The notes: generated from the sequence alone by a model not told the origin. A stretch of 64,000 nucleotides of DNA from Qipengyuania sp. (GCA_019745075.1 JAIETR010000024.1:33739-97738); one strand, 5' to 3'; counted from the first letter of the stretch, positions 49,453 to 59,165 are shown. A program made the numbers and translations.

Positions 49453-49469
49453 GAGCGCTGACCGTTCCG

Positions 49470-50825
49470 TCAAGCGACGATAGCCCTTTCTGCCTCTTCC
49501 ACGGCGGCGCGGACATATTTACGACCCCAGAGAATCGCGATCACCGCAAGCGGCGCGAAAATCGCCAAGGTGATGGCGATGCCATGGCCGATCCGCCTGG
49601 TATCATGCAGGATGTGCTCGGAGATGACGGCGGGCAACAATGCGCCGAAGGTGGTGCCCAGCAGCGCCACGACCATCAGGAAGAACAGGCCCGACAACCG
49701 CCCGCGCATTTGCGGAGGTGAGATCATCTGAACCTGTGCGGCCGCGATTCCGAGGAAATTGACCGTCAGACCCTTGGCAAGCGCGATCGCGGCCAGAAAC
49801 AATGCTATACTGCTCGACATCAGGCCGAAGAACACGATGGGCGATGTGATGATCAATACCCACAGATAGTAAGCCAGGTGCGCGTCCTTGCGGCCCTTGG
49901 CGTACCAGCGGTCGATGATCCAGCCCGCCGCCAGGAGCCCGGCTATGGCGGGGAGGCTTTGAGTAAGCCCCAGCGCTACGCCATATTCGGCCGGATTCAT
50001 CTTGAAATGGCGCGACATATAAGCGGGCGCCCATTTGATAATGCCGCCGACGACGATGTTCATGCCGCCAAACACGACGCTGAGCGTGAGGACCACTTGC
50101 CATTTCGATCGAATGAAGCCGAACAGCTCTGCCCAGCTGACTTTTCCGTGACCGTGCGAGACGTGCCGCGGCGGCTCTGCGAACGGGAGGATCAGCAGTG
50201 CGAGAAACAGCCCAGGGACCCCGGTGATCAGGAAGGCGAATTGCCAGGGAGCCATATTGCCGATCAGCGGAACGCGGATGTAATCGAGGTGGAGCAGCGA
50301 ATTGACGATCCAGCCACCGATCATGAGCGCCAGGCCGGTGCCGATGAGGTTCCCCATCGAGTAGATCGACAGCACCGTCGCCAGCCTCCGCCGCGGTACC
50401 GTGTCCGCGATGATCGAATGAGCGCTGGGATGCAGCGGCGATTCAAAGAGGCCGACGGCTGCGCGCGCCAGGAACAGCCAGACGAAGCCGGTGGCAAATC
50501 CGCAGGCGGCTTCCGCCATACCCCACAGAATAACCGCCAGGAAAAGGATCCATTTGCGTGGATAGCGATCTACCAGATAACCCATTGGCAGGCCGCCGAG
50601 ACCATAGGCTAGGGCATAGGCGACCCCCATGAGCAGCCCGATCTGCGTGTCGCTGAGCCCGAGCGAATCCTTGATCGGATCGACAAGCATCGCAATCACC
50701 GTGCGATCGACCACGGCGAAAATGCAGAAAATGAGGAGAACGGCGATCAACGCGGCGGTGCGGAACGTCGAGACCTTCCCGGCGGGAGCGCTCGCGCCTC
50801 CCACTTCAATCGCTGCCACGGTCAT
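49470..50825 (-). CDS. MFS transporter
   Basis: FCIFAVVDRTVIAMLVDPIKDSLGLSDTQIGLLMGVAYALAYGLGGLPMGYLVDRYPRK. Start uncertain within ORF 49470-50906. Confidence 0.92.
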   Translation of the reverse strand: MTVAAIEVGGASAPAGKVSTFRTAALIAVLLIFCIFAVVDRTVIAMLVDPIKDSLGLSDTQIGLLMGVAYALAYGLGGLPMGYLVDRYPRKWILFLAVILWGMAEAACGFATGFVWLFLARAAVGLFESPLHPSAHSIIADTVPRRRLATVLSIYSMGNLIGTGLALMIGGWIVNSLLHLDYIRVPLIGNMAPWQFAFLITGVPGLFLALLILPFAEPPRHVSHGHGKVSWAELFGFIRSKWQVVLTLSVVFGGMNIVVGGIIKWAPAYMSRHFKMNPAEYGVALGLTQSLPAIAGLLAAGWIIDRWYAKGRKDAHLAYYLWVLIITSPIVFFGLMSSSIALFLAAIALAKGLTVNFLGIAAAQVQMISPPQMRGRLSGLFFLMVVALLGTTFGALLPAVISEHILHDTRRIGHGIAITLAIFAPLAVIAILWGRKYVRAAVEEAERAIVA

Positions 50826-50948
50826 CCTACGCATCCTTATGTTATGGAGGGCATGCTGCAGCCCGATGACGCCAGCAGGCAAGTCGCTTGCAGCACTCTC
50901 GGCCATAGGATTTGCCGATGATCATCCGCCTCGTGGTCGGGCGGGCCA

Positions 50949-52070
50949 TCAGCGAATCTTGCTCCATTGGGCAGTGAGGTCCGCGACCTCCGCCAATTGC
51001 CGGGGGAGGCGGTAGAGATAGTGCGACGCACCGACAATGCGATGATTCTCGACCCGATCGCCGCCCGCGGCGGACCAGCGCGCCACGTCGCTCGGGAAGA
51101 TGCCTGCGTCCGCGGTATATTCGAGTTGCAGGACGGGAATGCTCGTCTTCGCCAGATTATCCGGCCCGTCCGCGTTCGAGAGGTGCGACCATTGGCTGAG
51201 CCAGGAAGTCAGCGTGGTGAAGCGCGCAAGGTTGTTCGCCGAGAGATTGGCCTGTTGCGGGGTGTCGCCGCGGTTGCCGCCGGACGCACGGTCGTTGGGG
51301 TCGAGCCCCCGGTCGACGAAGCGCGGATCGGCATAGGTGCGGTGCACGACGAAGGCCTCGTCGCGGGTGCCACCGGGCCGTTCACGCAATGTGCGCAGGC
51401 GCTCGACCGCCCAGGAAGTGATGCGTTCGCTGCGCGCGCGTTGGGCGGCGCGAACGCGCGCGACGAAATCGCCGGAAAACGGCGCCGGATTTGCTGGCGC
51501 GTAGATATCCAGCGCCGGATCGCCGGCGTCGGGATTGCGCTCGTCGATCACTGCCGCGTCGATATAGGTCGTCATCAGGGTCGAGCGGCCGGGGTGCCCG
51601 GCAAGCAGGATCAGGCCGTCCGCGGGCGGCATCTCGTCCGCGACGAGATGTACCGGATCTCCGGCAGGCGTGTGCGTGAGGGTGATCCGCTCGGCCTGCG
51701 CCTGGTAAAAGGCAGTCAGCGACGCGCCGCCGGAATTGCCGAGCAGCACGAGACGCTCGAAACCATGCTCGCGAAGATAGCGGACGCCGGCGCCGAGATC
51801 CTGGATCGCATTCTCCATGATCAGCACCTGGTCGCCGCCCGCGTAGCGCGTGTTGAGCGCGAGCACCGCCAGCCCGCGCGCGTTGAGCGGCTCGATGAGA
51901 TAGTGGCTCATCATGCTGCTGGACGGATGGATCAGGATGGCCGCGACGCGCGCGCCGGCAGGTGCCGCGAGCATGCCGTAGATGCGCGGCGCGTTGAGCT
52001 GGAGTCCCGATTGGGTCTCGAACGTCGCCCCGATCCGGATCGGCAATGCGACGTGGCGACGTTCGATCAT
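50949..52070 (-). CDS. Alpha/beta hydrolase (paralog of 55043-56227)
   Basis: LVLLGNSGGASLTAFYQAQAERITLTHTPAGDPVHL; LALNTRYAGGDQVLIMENAIQDLGAGVRYLREHGF. Confidence 0.82.
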   Translation of the reverse strand: MIERRHVALPIRIGATFETQSGLQLNAPRIYGMLAAPAGARVAAILIHPSSSMMSHYLIEPLNARGLAVLALNTRYAGGDQVLIMENAIQDLGAGVRYLREHGFERLVLLGNSGGASLTAFYQAQAERITLTHTPAGDPVHLVADEMPPADGLILLAGHPGRSTLMTTYIDAAVIDERNPDAGDPALDIYAPANPAPFSGDFVARVRAAQRARSERITSWAVERLRTLRERPGGTRDEAFVVHRTYADPRFVDRGLDPNDRASGGNRGDTPQQANLSANNLARFTTLTSWLSQWSHLSNADGPDNLAKTSIPVLQLEYTADAGIFPSDVARWSAAGGDRVENHRIVGASHYLYRLPRQLAEVADLTAQWSKIR

Positions 52071-52092
52071 GCGAGTCCGACCAGGGCCGCCG

Positions 52093-53325
52093 TCACACCG
52101 CCTCCTCGTCGGCTGCGTAGCCGGGCTGCGACGTCACCCCGCGCTCGACCAGGGTCGCAATCTCCTGCTCGCTCAGCCCGGCCTCCCGCAGGATCTCCAC
52201 GCTATGCTCGCCCAGACCGGGCGGCTGGCGGCGGATCGTAGGCTGCGATTCACTCCAGGTGGAGGGTATCCGGACCTGGCGGACCTTGCCTTCGGTCGGA
52301 TGATCGACAACGGGCAAATAGCCGACCGCCATCAGGTGCTCGTCCTCCATCAGCGTGTCGAGATCGTGCAGCGGCGTGACCGGAATGTCGGCCGCGAGGA
52401 GCGCCTCCAGCCACTCCGCGCTTGTCCGCTCCTGCATCGCTTCCGAGACATAGGCATAGAGGTCATGCGCATGATCGGTCCTGGTGCCGATATTGGCGAA
52501 GCGCGGATCGCTGCGAAACACCTCGCCCTGGCCGATCAGCTCCATGAAAGTGCGCCAGTGCTTGTCGGTATAGATGATCGAGCAGATGCGCCCGTCTTTG
52601 GTCTTGTAGGGACGCCGCTCCTTGGTGAGCGTGCGCTTGTAGCCCGCGGGGCCCAGCGGCGGCTCGAACGTCTTGCCGCCCATGTGATCGCCCAGCACCC
52701 ATTGCGCCATCGTTTCGAACATCGGCACTTCGATCTGCTGGCCGCGGCCCGACTTCTCGCGATGGATCACCGCGGCAAGCAGGGCGACCGCGCTCGATAC
52801 GCCGACCGCGCGATCGTTCATCGCCATCGGCACATAATGCGGTTCTTCCGAACCCGCCTGGACCAGCATCGACGGCAGCGCGGTGACGCCCTGGATCAGG
52901 TCCTCATAGGTGGGGCGACCGTCATAGGGACCGCCGGCGCCATAGCCGACCAGATTGACCAGGATCAGCCGCGGATTGCGTTCGCGGAGCGCATCCCAGC
53001 CGAGCCCCAGCCGGTCGAGCGCGCGCGTGCGGACGTTCGTCACGATCGCGTCTACTCCCTCCGCGAGCTTCAGCAGCGCTTCCTTGCCTGCCGGGTCCTT
53101 CAAATCGAGCACGATGCTGCGCTTGTTGCGGTTGGCGTGGAGGAACACCCAGCCCATATTCTCGCCGCGCATCGGCGTGACGTGCCGGGTCGTGTCGCCC
53201 TGGTGCGGCTCGACCTTGATGACGTCGGCGCCGAGGTCGCCCAGGATCTGGGTCGCAAACGGCCCCATAACGACCGAGCTCATGTCGATGATGCGAAGGC
53301 CGTCGAGCGGCGGTGGCGAAGTCAT
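52093..53325 (-). CDS. CaiB/BaiF (class III) CoA-transferase
   Basis: LDGLRIIDMSSVVMGPFATQILGDLGADVIKVEPHQGDTTRHVTPMRGENMGWVFLHANRNKRSIVLDLKDPAGKEAL. Confidence 0.94.
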   Translation of the reverse strand: MTSPPPLDGLRIIDMSSVVMGPFATQILGDLGADVIKVEPHQGDTTRHVTPMRGENMGWVFLHANRNKRSIVLDLKDPAGKEALLKLAEGVDAIVTNVRTRALDRLGLGWDALRERNPRLILVNLVGYGAGGPYDGRPTYEDLIQGVTALPSMLVQAGSEEPHYVPMAMNDRAVGVSSAVALLAAVIHREKSGRGQQIEVPMFETMAQWVLGDHMGGKTFEPPLGPAGYKRTLTKERRPYKTKDGRICSIIYTDKHWRTFMELIGQGEVFRSDPRFANIGTRTDHAHDLYAYVSEAMQERTSAEWLEALLAADIPVTPLHDLDTLMEDEHLMAVGYLPVVDHPTEGKVRQVRIPSTWSESQPTIRRQPPGLGEHSVEILREAGLSEQEIATLVERGVTSQPGYAADEEAV

Positions 53326-53335
53326 TCCAGTCTCC

Positions 53336-54496
53336 TCAAGCTCTGATGGGCACCAGCACGTTGCCCTCCATCAGGCGGCGCGCCGTTCGATAGGCGACCG
53401 CGTTGTTCGTTCGAAAACCCCCGTCGGCGGCAATCACGTCGGCCGCTACCGGCACCACGCCCGAAGCGGTTCCGATCCGGAGATCGCCCTGACCGCGCGC
53501 GCTGTTTGCTAGGACATCATGTACGATTGTGCCGGGGATGCGGGCAGCAACCGCGACACACAATGCCCCGGTGAGGGGGACCGCGCGATGCGCCTGGCCC
53601 ATCGAGATCATGCGCACGCAAAGATCGAGCGAGCCGGTATCCAGCGACGCGCCGTCGAGCGTGCGCATGGTGCGGGCCGGCGCGACCAATGCTATTTTGG
53701 GGCTGGATTGCGAGGCGTGGCTGACAGCGTCGCGCGTCGCGCCGAAGCCCATGCGAACCCCTGCCGCCGCGCGGATCGCTTCGAGAAGCGCCCGGCTGGC
53801 GAGATCGGCATCCAGCTCTTCCGGTAGCTCGGCCCCCGTCAGCCCCAGGTCGGCGGCGGCGACGAACACGCAAGGATTGGCGGCATCGACGAGCGAGGCC
53901 CGGATCGCGCCAATGCCGGGGATGTCGAGGTTATCCGATGGCTGCCCGCTGGGCAGCAATCGTCCGGTGCGGCTGCCGTCGGGATCGATGAATTCGAGCC
54001 TGATCGGCGCGCCGCCGAAGCTGAGGCCGGGGACCACCAGCGCGCCATCGACCTGTCCCTTGCCGTCGCGGACGGGGACGTGCGCGCGGATGACCTTGCC
54101 GGTGTTCACGGCGTGAATACGCACGGTCGCCATTTCGCCTTCGGCGGCGATCAGCCCTTCATCGACCGCGAATTGGCCTACCGCGGAGGCCAGGTTGCCG
54201 CAGGTCCCGCCATAATCGACGAGCGGGGCGCCGACCGAGACCTGGGCGAAGGTATAGTCGAGATCGGCGTCCTCGCGGGTCGGCGGGCCGATGATCACCG
54301 CTTTGGAAAGCGATGACAGGCCGCCGCCCATGCCGTCGAGCTGGCGTCCGTAGTTGTCTGGACTGCCGAGCGCGCGCAGGAAGATCGCGTCCCGCGCCGA
54401 CCGATCTTGCGGCAAATCGCAGGCGTGGAAGAACAACCCCTTGCTGGTGCCGCCGCGCATGAACACGGCGGGTATCGAGAGCATGCCCGCGGTCAT
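53336..54496 (-). CDS. PrpF-family protein (aconitate isomerase / 4-oxalomesaconate tautomerase-like)
   Basis: IPAVFMRGGTSKGLFFHACDLP, GMGGGLSSLSKAVIIGPP, DYGGTCGNLASAVGQFAVDEGL. Confidence 0.9.
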   Translation of the reverse strand: MTAGMLSIPAVFMRGGTSKGLFFHACDLPQDRSARDAIFLRALGSPDNYGRQLDGMGGGLSSLSKAVIIGPPTREDADLDYTFAQVSVGAPLVDYGGTCGNLASAVGQFAVDEGLIAAEGEMATVRIHAVNTGKVIRAHVPVRDGKGQVDGALVVPGLSFGGAPIRLEFIDPDGSRTGRLLPSGQPSDNLDIPGIGAIRASLVDAANPCVFVAAADLGLTGAELPEELDADLASRALLEAIRAAAGVRMGFGATRDAVSHASQSSPKIALVAPARTMRTLDGASLDTGSLDLCVRMISMGQAHRAVPLTGALCVAVAARIPGTIVHDVLANSARGQGDLRIGTASGVVPVAADVIAADGGFRTNNAVAYRTARRLMEGNVLVPIRA

Positions 54497-54503
54497 TCCA
54501 CTC

Positions 54504-55046
54504 TCAAAGCGATGCCTCGCCCGCAAGCTTCGCCCGGCGTTCCGCGAACTTGGCGTCACGAAGCGCCAGGCCGGCATGCGCATCGGCCGCCAGCTGCGCC
54601 ATCTTCTCGGCGCCCGCCGTCTGATAGGCCAGTTCAAGGCGGATGCCGTTGGGATCGAAGAAATAGATCGAGTCGAAGATCTTGTGGTCGACGATGCCGA
54701 GCACTTCGATGCCATGCGCTTCCAGCCGCGCCTTTGCGACGGAGAGATCCTCGCGGGATGCGACGTTCATCGCCAGGTGATTGACCCAGGCCGGCGTCTT
54801 CGGGTCGGGCGTGTATCCGGTGTCGTCGAGCAGGTCGAAAAAGGCAAGGCAGCCGCCGTCCTGCATCCGGAAGAATATGTGGAAATAGGGATGATACTCG
54901 CCCGTCGAAGGAACATGGTCGTGATAGACGGTGTGCACCAGCGGCATGCCGAGAATGTCTTCGTAGAAATGCCGCGTCTCCTCGGCATTCCGGCATCGAT
55001 AGGCGAAATGGTGCAGCGACTGGACGGGGTTGGGGGTCGTCCTCAC
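54504..55046 (-). CDS. VOC-family protein (type I extradiol dioxygenase/glyoxalase fold)
   Basis: LHHFAYRCRNAEETRHFYEDILGMPLVHTVYHD ... WVNHLAMNV ... FFDPNGIRLELAYQ with a His/His/Glu metal-site pattern. Confidence 0.85.
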   Translation of the reverse strand: MRTTPNPVQSLHHFAYRCRNAEETRHFYEDILGMPLVHTVYHDHVPSTGEYHPYFHIFFRMQDGGCLAFFDLLDDTGYTPDPKTPAWVNHLAMNVASREDLSVAKARLEAHGIEVLGIVDHKIFDSIYFFDPNGIRLELAYQTAGAEKMAQLAADAHAGLALRDAKFAERRAKLAGEASL

Positions 55047-56227
55047 GACTGGCTTGCCCCTTCCGCGCCGTCAGCCAGCCCCCACCGCTCCATCCACGAT
55101 CGGATCGCCTTCACCGCCATCGGGAACCCCTCGGGCTGGTTGTAGAAATAGTGCGTCATGCCCTTGAGCGGGAAGAAGTCGACGAGATGGGCAGGCGCGG
55201 CATCGCGGATCGCGCGGCCATGGACCATCATCGTGCCCTGGTCTGCCGTCATCGGCATCATGCCGATCGGCACCGATACATGCGGGAGGTTCTTCAGGCT
55301 GTCGCCGTTCGAATGAGTCGGGCTCCAGGTGCTGAGCCAGCTACGCAGCGTCGACATTCGCCCCATCGGGCCGGGCGCTTCGTTCGCGGCGCGCGCATCG
55401 CCCCAGATCGTGCCTACGGCGCGATCATCGGGGTCGATGGTCAGATCGAGGAAGCGAGGGTCGGCAACGGTGCGGTGCGTGATGAACGCGCGGTCGCGGA
55501 TTCCTAATCCGGTGAGGCGCTTGAGTTCGGCGACAACGAAATCCTCGATGCGCTGGACGCGTGCCTTCTGCCTCAGCCGATATTCCGCGAGCCAATCGCG
55601 ATCATAAGGCGGTTCGCGCCCCGGAGCGTAGAGATCGAATTCCGGGTCCCGCCGATCGGGATCGCGCTCGTCGATCACCGACGGATCGATGAATTCCTGA
55701 TAGAGCCGGCTGCGCGATGGGCTCGCCGCGATGAGCAGCAGCGCGTCGGCGGGCGCCAGCCGCGTCTTGGTAAGGTCGGGCGGATCGCCTGCGGGCGTGG
55801 CGGTGATCGTAGGGTTCTCGGCCTGGCGCTGGTAGAGGGAGACTAGCGGTCCGCCGCCTGAAAAGCCGCACAGGATCACTTTCTGCCAGCCGTGATGCTC
55901 GCGCACCCAACGGATCGCCGCATCGATATCGAGCAGGCAGTTCTCCAGGATGACGACGGCATCGTTGCCCGCATAGCGCGTGTTCAGGCCGAGGATGGGG
56001 ATGCCCGACGTCGCAATGGGCTGCAACAAATGGTGCCCGTGAAAATTCGACATCGGATGGACCATGATGATCCCCGTCGTCGCGCGTGACCCGGCGATCC
56101 GGACGAGATTGCCGTACACGCGCGGATAGAGGCGCGCGATCCCCGAATGGAGTTCGAGACCGGATTGCATCGTGCCCGCCTCGATCGGGATCGCCTGAAG
56201 CAATTCTTCGAGCACGCTCTCTCCCAA
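55043..56227 (-). CDS. Alpha/beta hydrolase (paralog of 50949-52070)
   Basis: VILCGFSGGGPLVSLYQRQAENPTITATPAGDPPDL; LGLNTRYAGNDAVVILENCLLDIDAAIRWVREHHGW; apparent TTG start; ATGA overlap with the VOC gene. Confidence 0.82.
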   Translation of the reverse strand: MGESVLEELLQAIPIEAGTMQSGLELHSGIARLYPRVYGNLVRIAGSRATTGIIMVHPMSNFHGHHLLQPIATSGIPILGLNTRYAGNDAVVILENCLLDIDAAIRWVREHHGWQKVILCGFSGGGPLVSLYQRQAENPTITATPAGDPPDLTKTRLAPADALLLIAASPSRSRLYQEFIDPSVIDERDPDRRDPEFDLYAPGREPPYDRDWLAEYRLRQKARVQRIEDFVVAELKRLTGLGIRDRAFITHRTVADPRFLDLTIDPDDRAVGTIWGDARAANEAPGPMGRMSTLRSWLSTWSPTHSNGDSLKNLPHVSVPIGMMPMTADQGTMMVHGRAIRDAAPAHLVDFFPLKGMTHYFYNQPEGFPMAVKAIRSWMERWGLADGAEGASQS

Positions 56228-56321
56228 GATTATGTATTGTTAAATCGATTACACCTATGGGAGATTGCGCGGCGATCGCAGTAGTGTCAAGCTCGCCTCC
56301 GGATCCGAACAGGAGTGACTG

Positions 56322-57182
56322 ATGGCGGAGCGTTACGATCACATTCTCTATGAGGTGCAAAATGAAGTCGCGCATATCGTCCTCAACCGCCCGGAGAAGC
56401 TGAACGCGCTTGGCATGGGGCCGGGGTCGAGCCGGGACGAGATCGCGCGCGCGCTGACCATTGCCAGCGACGACGAATCTATTGGTTCCGTGCTGATCCG
56501 TGCGGCCGGGCGTGCCTTTTGCGCGGGGGGCGATCTCAGCCGGATCGGCGGCAAGATCGTGTCTGACACCGCACGCGACAATCAGATCTTCAACGAGAAC
56601 GTAATCGGCTTCAACGAGGCGGTGCGCCGGGTGCGCAAGCCGGTGATCGCGGCCGTCCACGGCCTGTGCCTGGGGACGGCGATGGGCTTCGTTGCGCAAT
56701 GCGATTTCGTGATCGCCGCGGACACCGCGCGGTTCGGATTGATCGAGGGGCGCATCGGCCATCCCGGCGCATCCGACCTCGTTCCCGTGATCGGAGCGGC
56801 CTGGACGAAATATCTGATCTTCACCGGCGAGATGATCGACGCCTGGCGCGCCGAGCGCATCGGCTTGGTGCTTGGGGTCGAACCGGAGGCGTTGCTGATC
56901 GAGCGCGCGGTCGATCTTGCCGAGCGCTTGGCGCGGATGCCGCGCGAGGCGCTTCACCTCAACAAGGCATGCATCGAAGGCGTGCTCGAAAGCAGCGGCC
57001 GCGCCGCGGGAAGGGTCGCCGGACGCGCGCACGATGCGATCACCAAGACGATGAGTTCGGTCGCGAAAGCTCCCGATGGGCGGTATTTCGAGGATATCCT
57101 CCGCGCCGAAGGCATGGAGGGGCTGAAGGCGGCACGCGCCGGGCAATATTCCACGCCGTGGCTGCCGGCATCCGGGAAGTAA
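56322..57182 (+). CDS. Enoyl-CoA hydratase/isomerase family protein
   Basis: VAHIVLNRPEKLNALGMGPGSSRDEI, AFCAGGDLSRIG, GLCLGTAMGFVAQCDFVIAADTA. Confidence 0.92.
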   Translation: MAERYDHILYEVQNEVAHIVLNRPEKLNALGMGPGSSRDEIARALTIASDDESIGSVLIRAAGRAFCAGGDLSRIGGKIVSDTARDNQIFNENVIGFNEAVRRVRKPVIAAVHGLCLGTAMGFVAQCDFVIAADTARFGLIEGRIGHPGASDLVPVIGAAWTKYLIFTGEMIDAWRAERIGLVLGVEPEALLIERAVDLAERLARMPREALHLNKACIEGVLESSGRAAGRVAGRAHDAITKTMSSVAKAPDGRYFEDILRAEGMEGLKAARAGQYSTPWLPASGK

Positions 57183-57204
57183 GTACGGGTCAGGTAAGTA
57201 CGAG

Positions 57205-58107
57205 TCAGGAAGGAAGCGTCGAGCGCTCGATCGACGCGTCCAGTTCCTCATACTCGCCATAGGCAAGCGTTTCGTAGAGTTCCGCTCGCGTCTGCATGGC
57301 GTTCAGCTGCGCGGCGGCGCTACCGTCCTGCGCAAGCGTGGCGTAAAGCGACTCCTGCGCGCGCGCGGCGATCCGCAGGGCGCTGACCGGCCAGATCACC
57401 ATCCGGAACCCCATTTCGGCGAACTCGCCAGCGGTGAAGAAGGGCGTCTTGCCGAACTCGGTCATGTTGGCCAGCAACGGCGCCCGTACACGGGCCGCAA
57501 AGGTGCTGAACATCTCGGCGTCGTGCAGCGCCTCGGGGAAGATCGCATCCGCCCCTGAGGCGCGGTAGAGATTGGCGCGGTCGATCGCCGCCTCCAGACC
57601 CTCCTGCGCGACGGCGTCGGTGCGCGCGACGATCACCATGTCGCGGCGGGCGCGGGTGGCCGCGGCGATCTTCGCGGCCATCTCGTGCGCATCGACGAGC
57701 TTCTTGTCGCTCAGATGGCCGCACTTTTTCGGGAGTATCTGGTCCTCGATCTGCACGGCTCCGGCGCCCGCTTCCTCGAACCGGCGGACCATGTGCATGG
57801 CATTGAGCGCCCCGCCGAAGCCGGTGTCGCCATCGACCAGCATCGGCAGATCGGCTGCGTGGAAGCATTGCCGGATGTGGAAGCACAGATCATCGATCGT
57901 CGTGATGCCGAGATCCGGAAGCCCCATCGCGGCCGACACCGCCGCGCCTGAGAGATACAGGGCTTCAAAACCAGCACGCCGGGCCTGGATCGCCGAGAGC
58001 CCGTTATAGACGCCGGGCATGCGAAGGATGCCGGGCTGTTCCAGCAGCACGCGGAAGCGCTGGCCCGCCGATATTTTTGAACGGTCGGCGGCAACCAGCG
58101 ACACCAT
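57205..58107 (-). CDS. Isocitrate lyase/PEP mutase superfamily protein
   Basis: LPMLVDGDTGFGGALNAMHMVRRFEEAGAGAVQIEDQILPKKCGHLSDKKLVDAHEMAAKI. Confidence 0.92.
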   Translation of the reverse strand: MVSLVAADRSKISAGQRFRVLLEQPGILRMPGVYNGLSAIQARRAGFEALYLSGAAVSAAMGLPDLGITTIDDLCFHIRQCFHAADLPMLVDGDTGFGGALNAMHMVRRFEEAGAGAVQIEDQILPKKCGHLSDKKLVDAHEMAAKIAAATRARRDMVIVARTDAVAQEGLEAAIDRANLYRASGADAIFPEALHDAEMFSTFAARVRAPLLANMTEFGKTPFFTAGEFAEMGFRMVIWPVSALRIAARAQESLYATLAQDGSAAAQLNAMQTRAELYETLAYGEYEELDASIERSTLPS

Positions 58108-58108
58108 A

Positions 58109-59095
58109 TCAGCGCGTCACGTCGATCACGATCCGTCCGCGCGTCTGGCCGGCCAGGATTTGGGGCGCGAGTTCGGGGAGTCGGCTCATCGGCTCGACGG
58201 ACGTGATTTTGGCAAGCAGGGCAGGGTCGAGATCCCGCGCGAGCCGCTGCCACGCGCGCTCGCGCTTGGCGAGGGGCGCCATCACCGAATCGACGCCAAG
58301 CAGCGCCACGCCGCGCAGAATGTGCGGAAGGACCGTGGCGGGAAGGTCCACGCCGCCGGCCAGGCCACAAGCCGCGACCGCGCCGCCATAGGCTGTCTGC
58401 GAAAGGACCGTCGCCAGCGTAGTGCTGCCGACTGAATCGACCGCGCCCGCCCAGCGTTCCTTCGCCAGCGGCGGCCCTTTCTCCTGCAATTCCTGACGCG
58501 CCACAAAAGCGCTCGCGCCGAGGGAGGAGAGATATGCATGCGTCTCGGCGCGCCCGGTGGAGGCCGTCACGCGGTAACCGGCTTTGGACAGCAGCGCGAT
58601 GGCGACCGATCCGACGCCGCCGGCGGCACCGGTGACCAGCACTTCGCGTTCGCCCTTGCCGACGCCCCAATCCTCCAGCGCATCTACGCAGAGCGCGGCC
58701 GTGTAGCCGGCGGTGCCGATCGCCGCTGCCTGCTCCAGCGCAAGCGCCTCCGGCAGGCGGACCAGCCATTCCGGTTTCACGCGCTGGTAACGCGTGTATC
58801 CGCCCTGCTCGGTTTCTGACATGCCCCAGCCGTTCACGACGACCCTGTCGCCCGGGGACCATTGCTGCGATCGGGATTCGACCACAGTGCCCGCAATGTC
58901 GATCCCGGCGATCATGGGCAGGCGCCGGGCGATCTTTTTGCCCAGCACGGCGAGACCGTCCTTGTAGTTCAGGCTCGAAAAGCTGACTTCGACCAGAACA
59001 TCGTGGTCGGGAAGATCCACCAGCGTCAGGTCGTGCTCGCTCGCCACCTGCTTGCCATCAACGTCCTCGATCATCACGGCGCGGAATTTGGGCAT
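58109..59095 (-). CDS. acuI: Acrylyl-CoA reductase AcuI/YhdH-type oxidoreductase
   Basis: FSSLNYKDGLAVLGKKIARRLPMIAGIDIAGTVVES, VLVTGAAGGVGSVAIALLSKAGYRVTASTGR. Start MPKFRAVMI. Confidence 0.88.
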   Translation of the reverse strand: MPKFRAVMIEDVDGKQVASEHDLTLVDLPDHDVLVEVSFSSLNYKDGLAVLGKKIARRLPMIAGIDIAGTVVESRSQQWSPGDRVVVNGWGMSETEQGGYTRYQRVKPEWLVRLPEALALEQAAAIGTAGYTAALCVDALEDWGVGKGEREVLVTGAAGGVGSVAIALLSKAGYRVTASTGRAETHAYLSSLGASAFVARQELQEKGPPLAKERWAGAVDSVGSTTLATVLSQTAYGGAVAACGLAGGVDLPATVLPHILRGVALLGVDSVMAPLAKRERAWQRLARDLDPALLAKITSVEPMSRLPELAPQILAGQTRGRIVIDVTR

Positions 59096-59128
59096 CAGGT
59101 CCTCGATATCAGCTTCGATCGGGGTCAA

Positions 59129-59165
59129 TTACGGATAGCACATTCGAATAGCAATATACGTAATT
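59129..59165. promoter_or_regulatory. Symmetric operator-like element upstream of acuI
   Basis: ATTACG-N8-ATTCGAAT-N9-CGTAAT: 6-bp outer arms around a near-central 8-bp palindrome. Confidence 0.4.
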
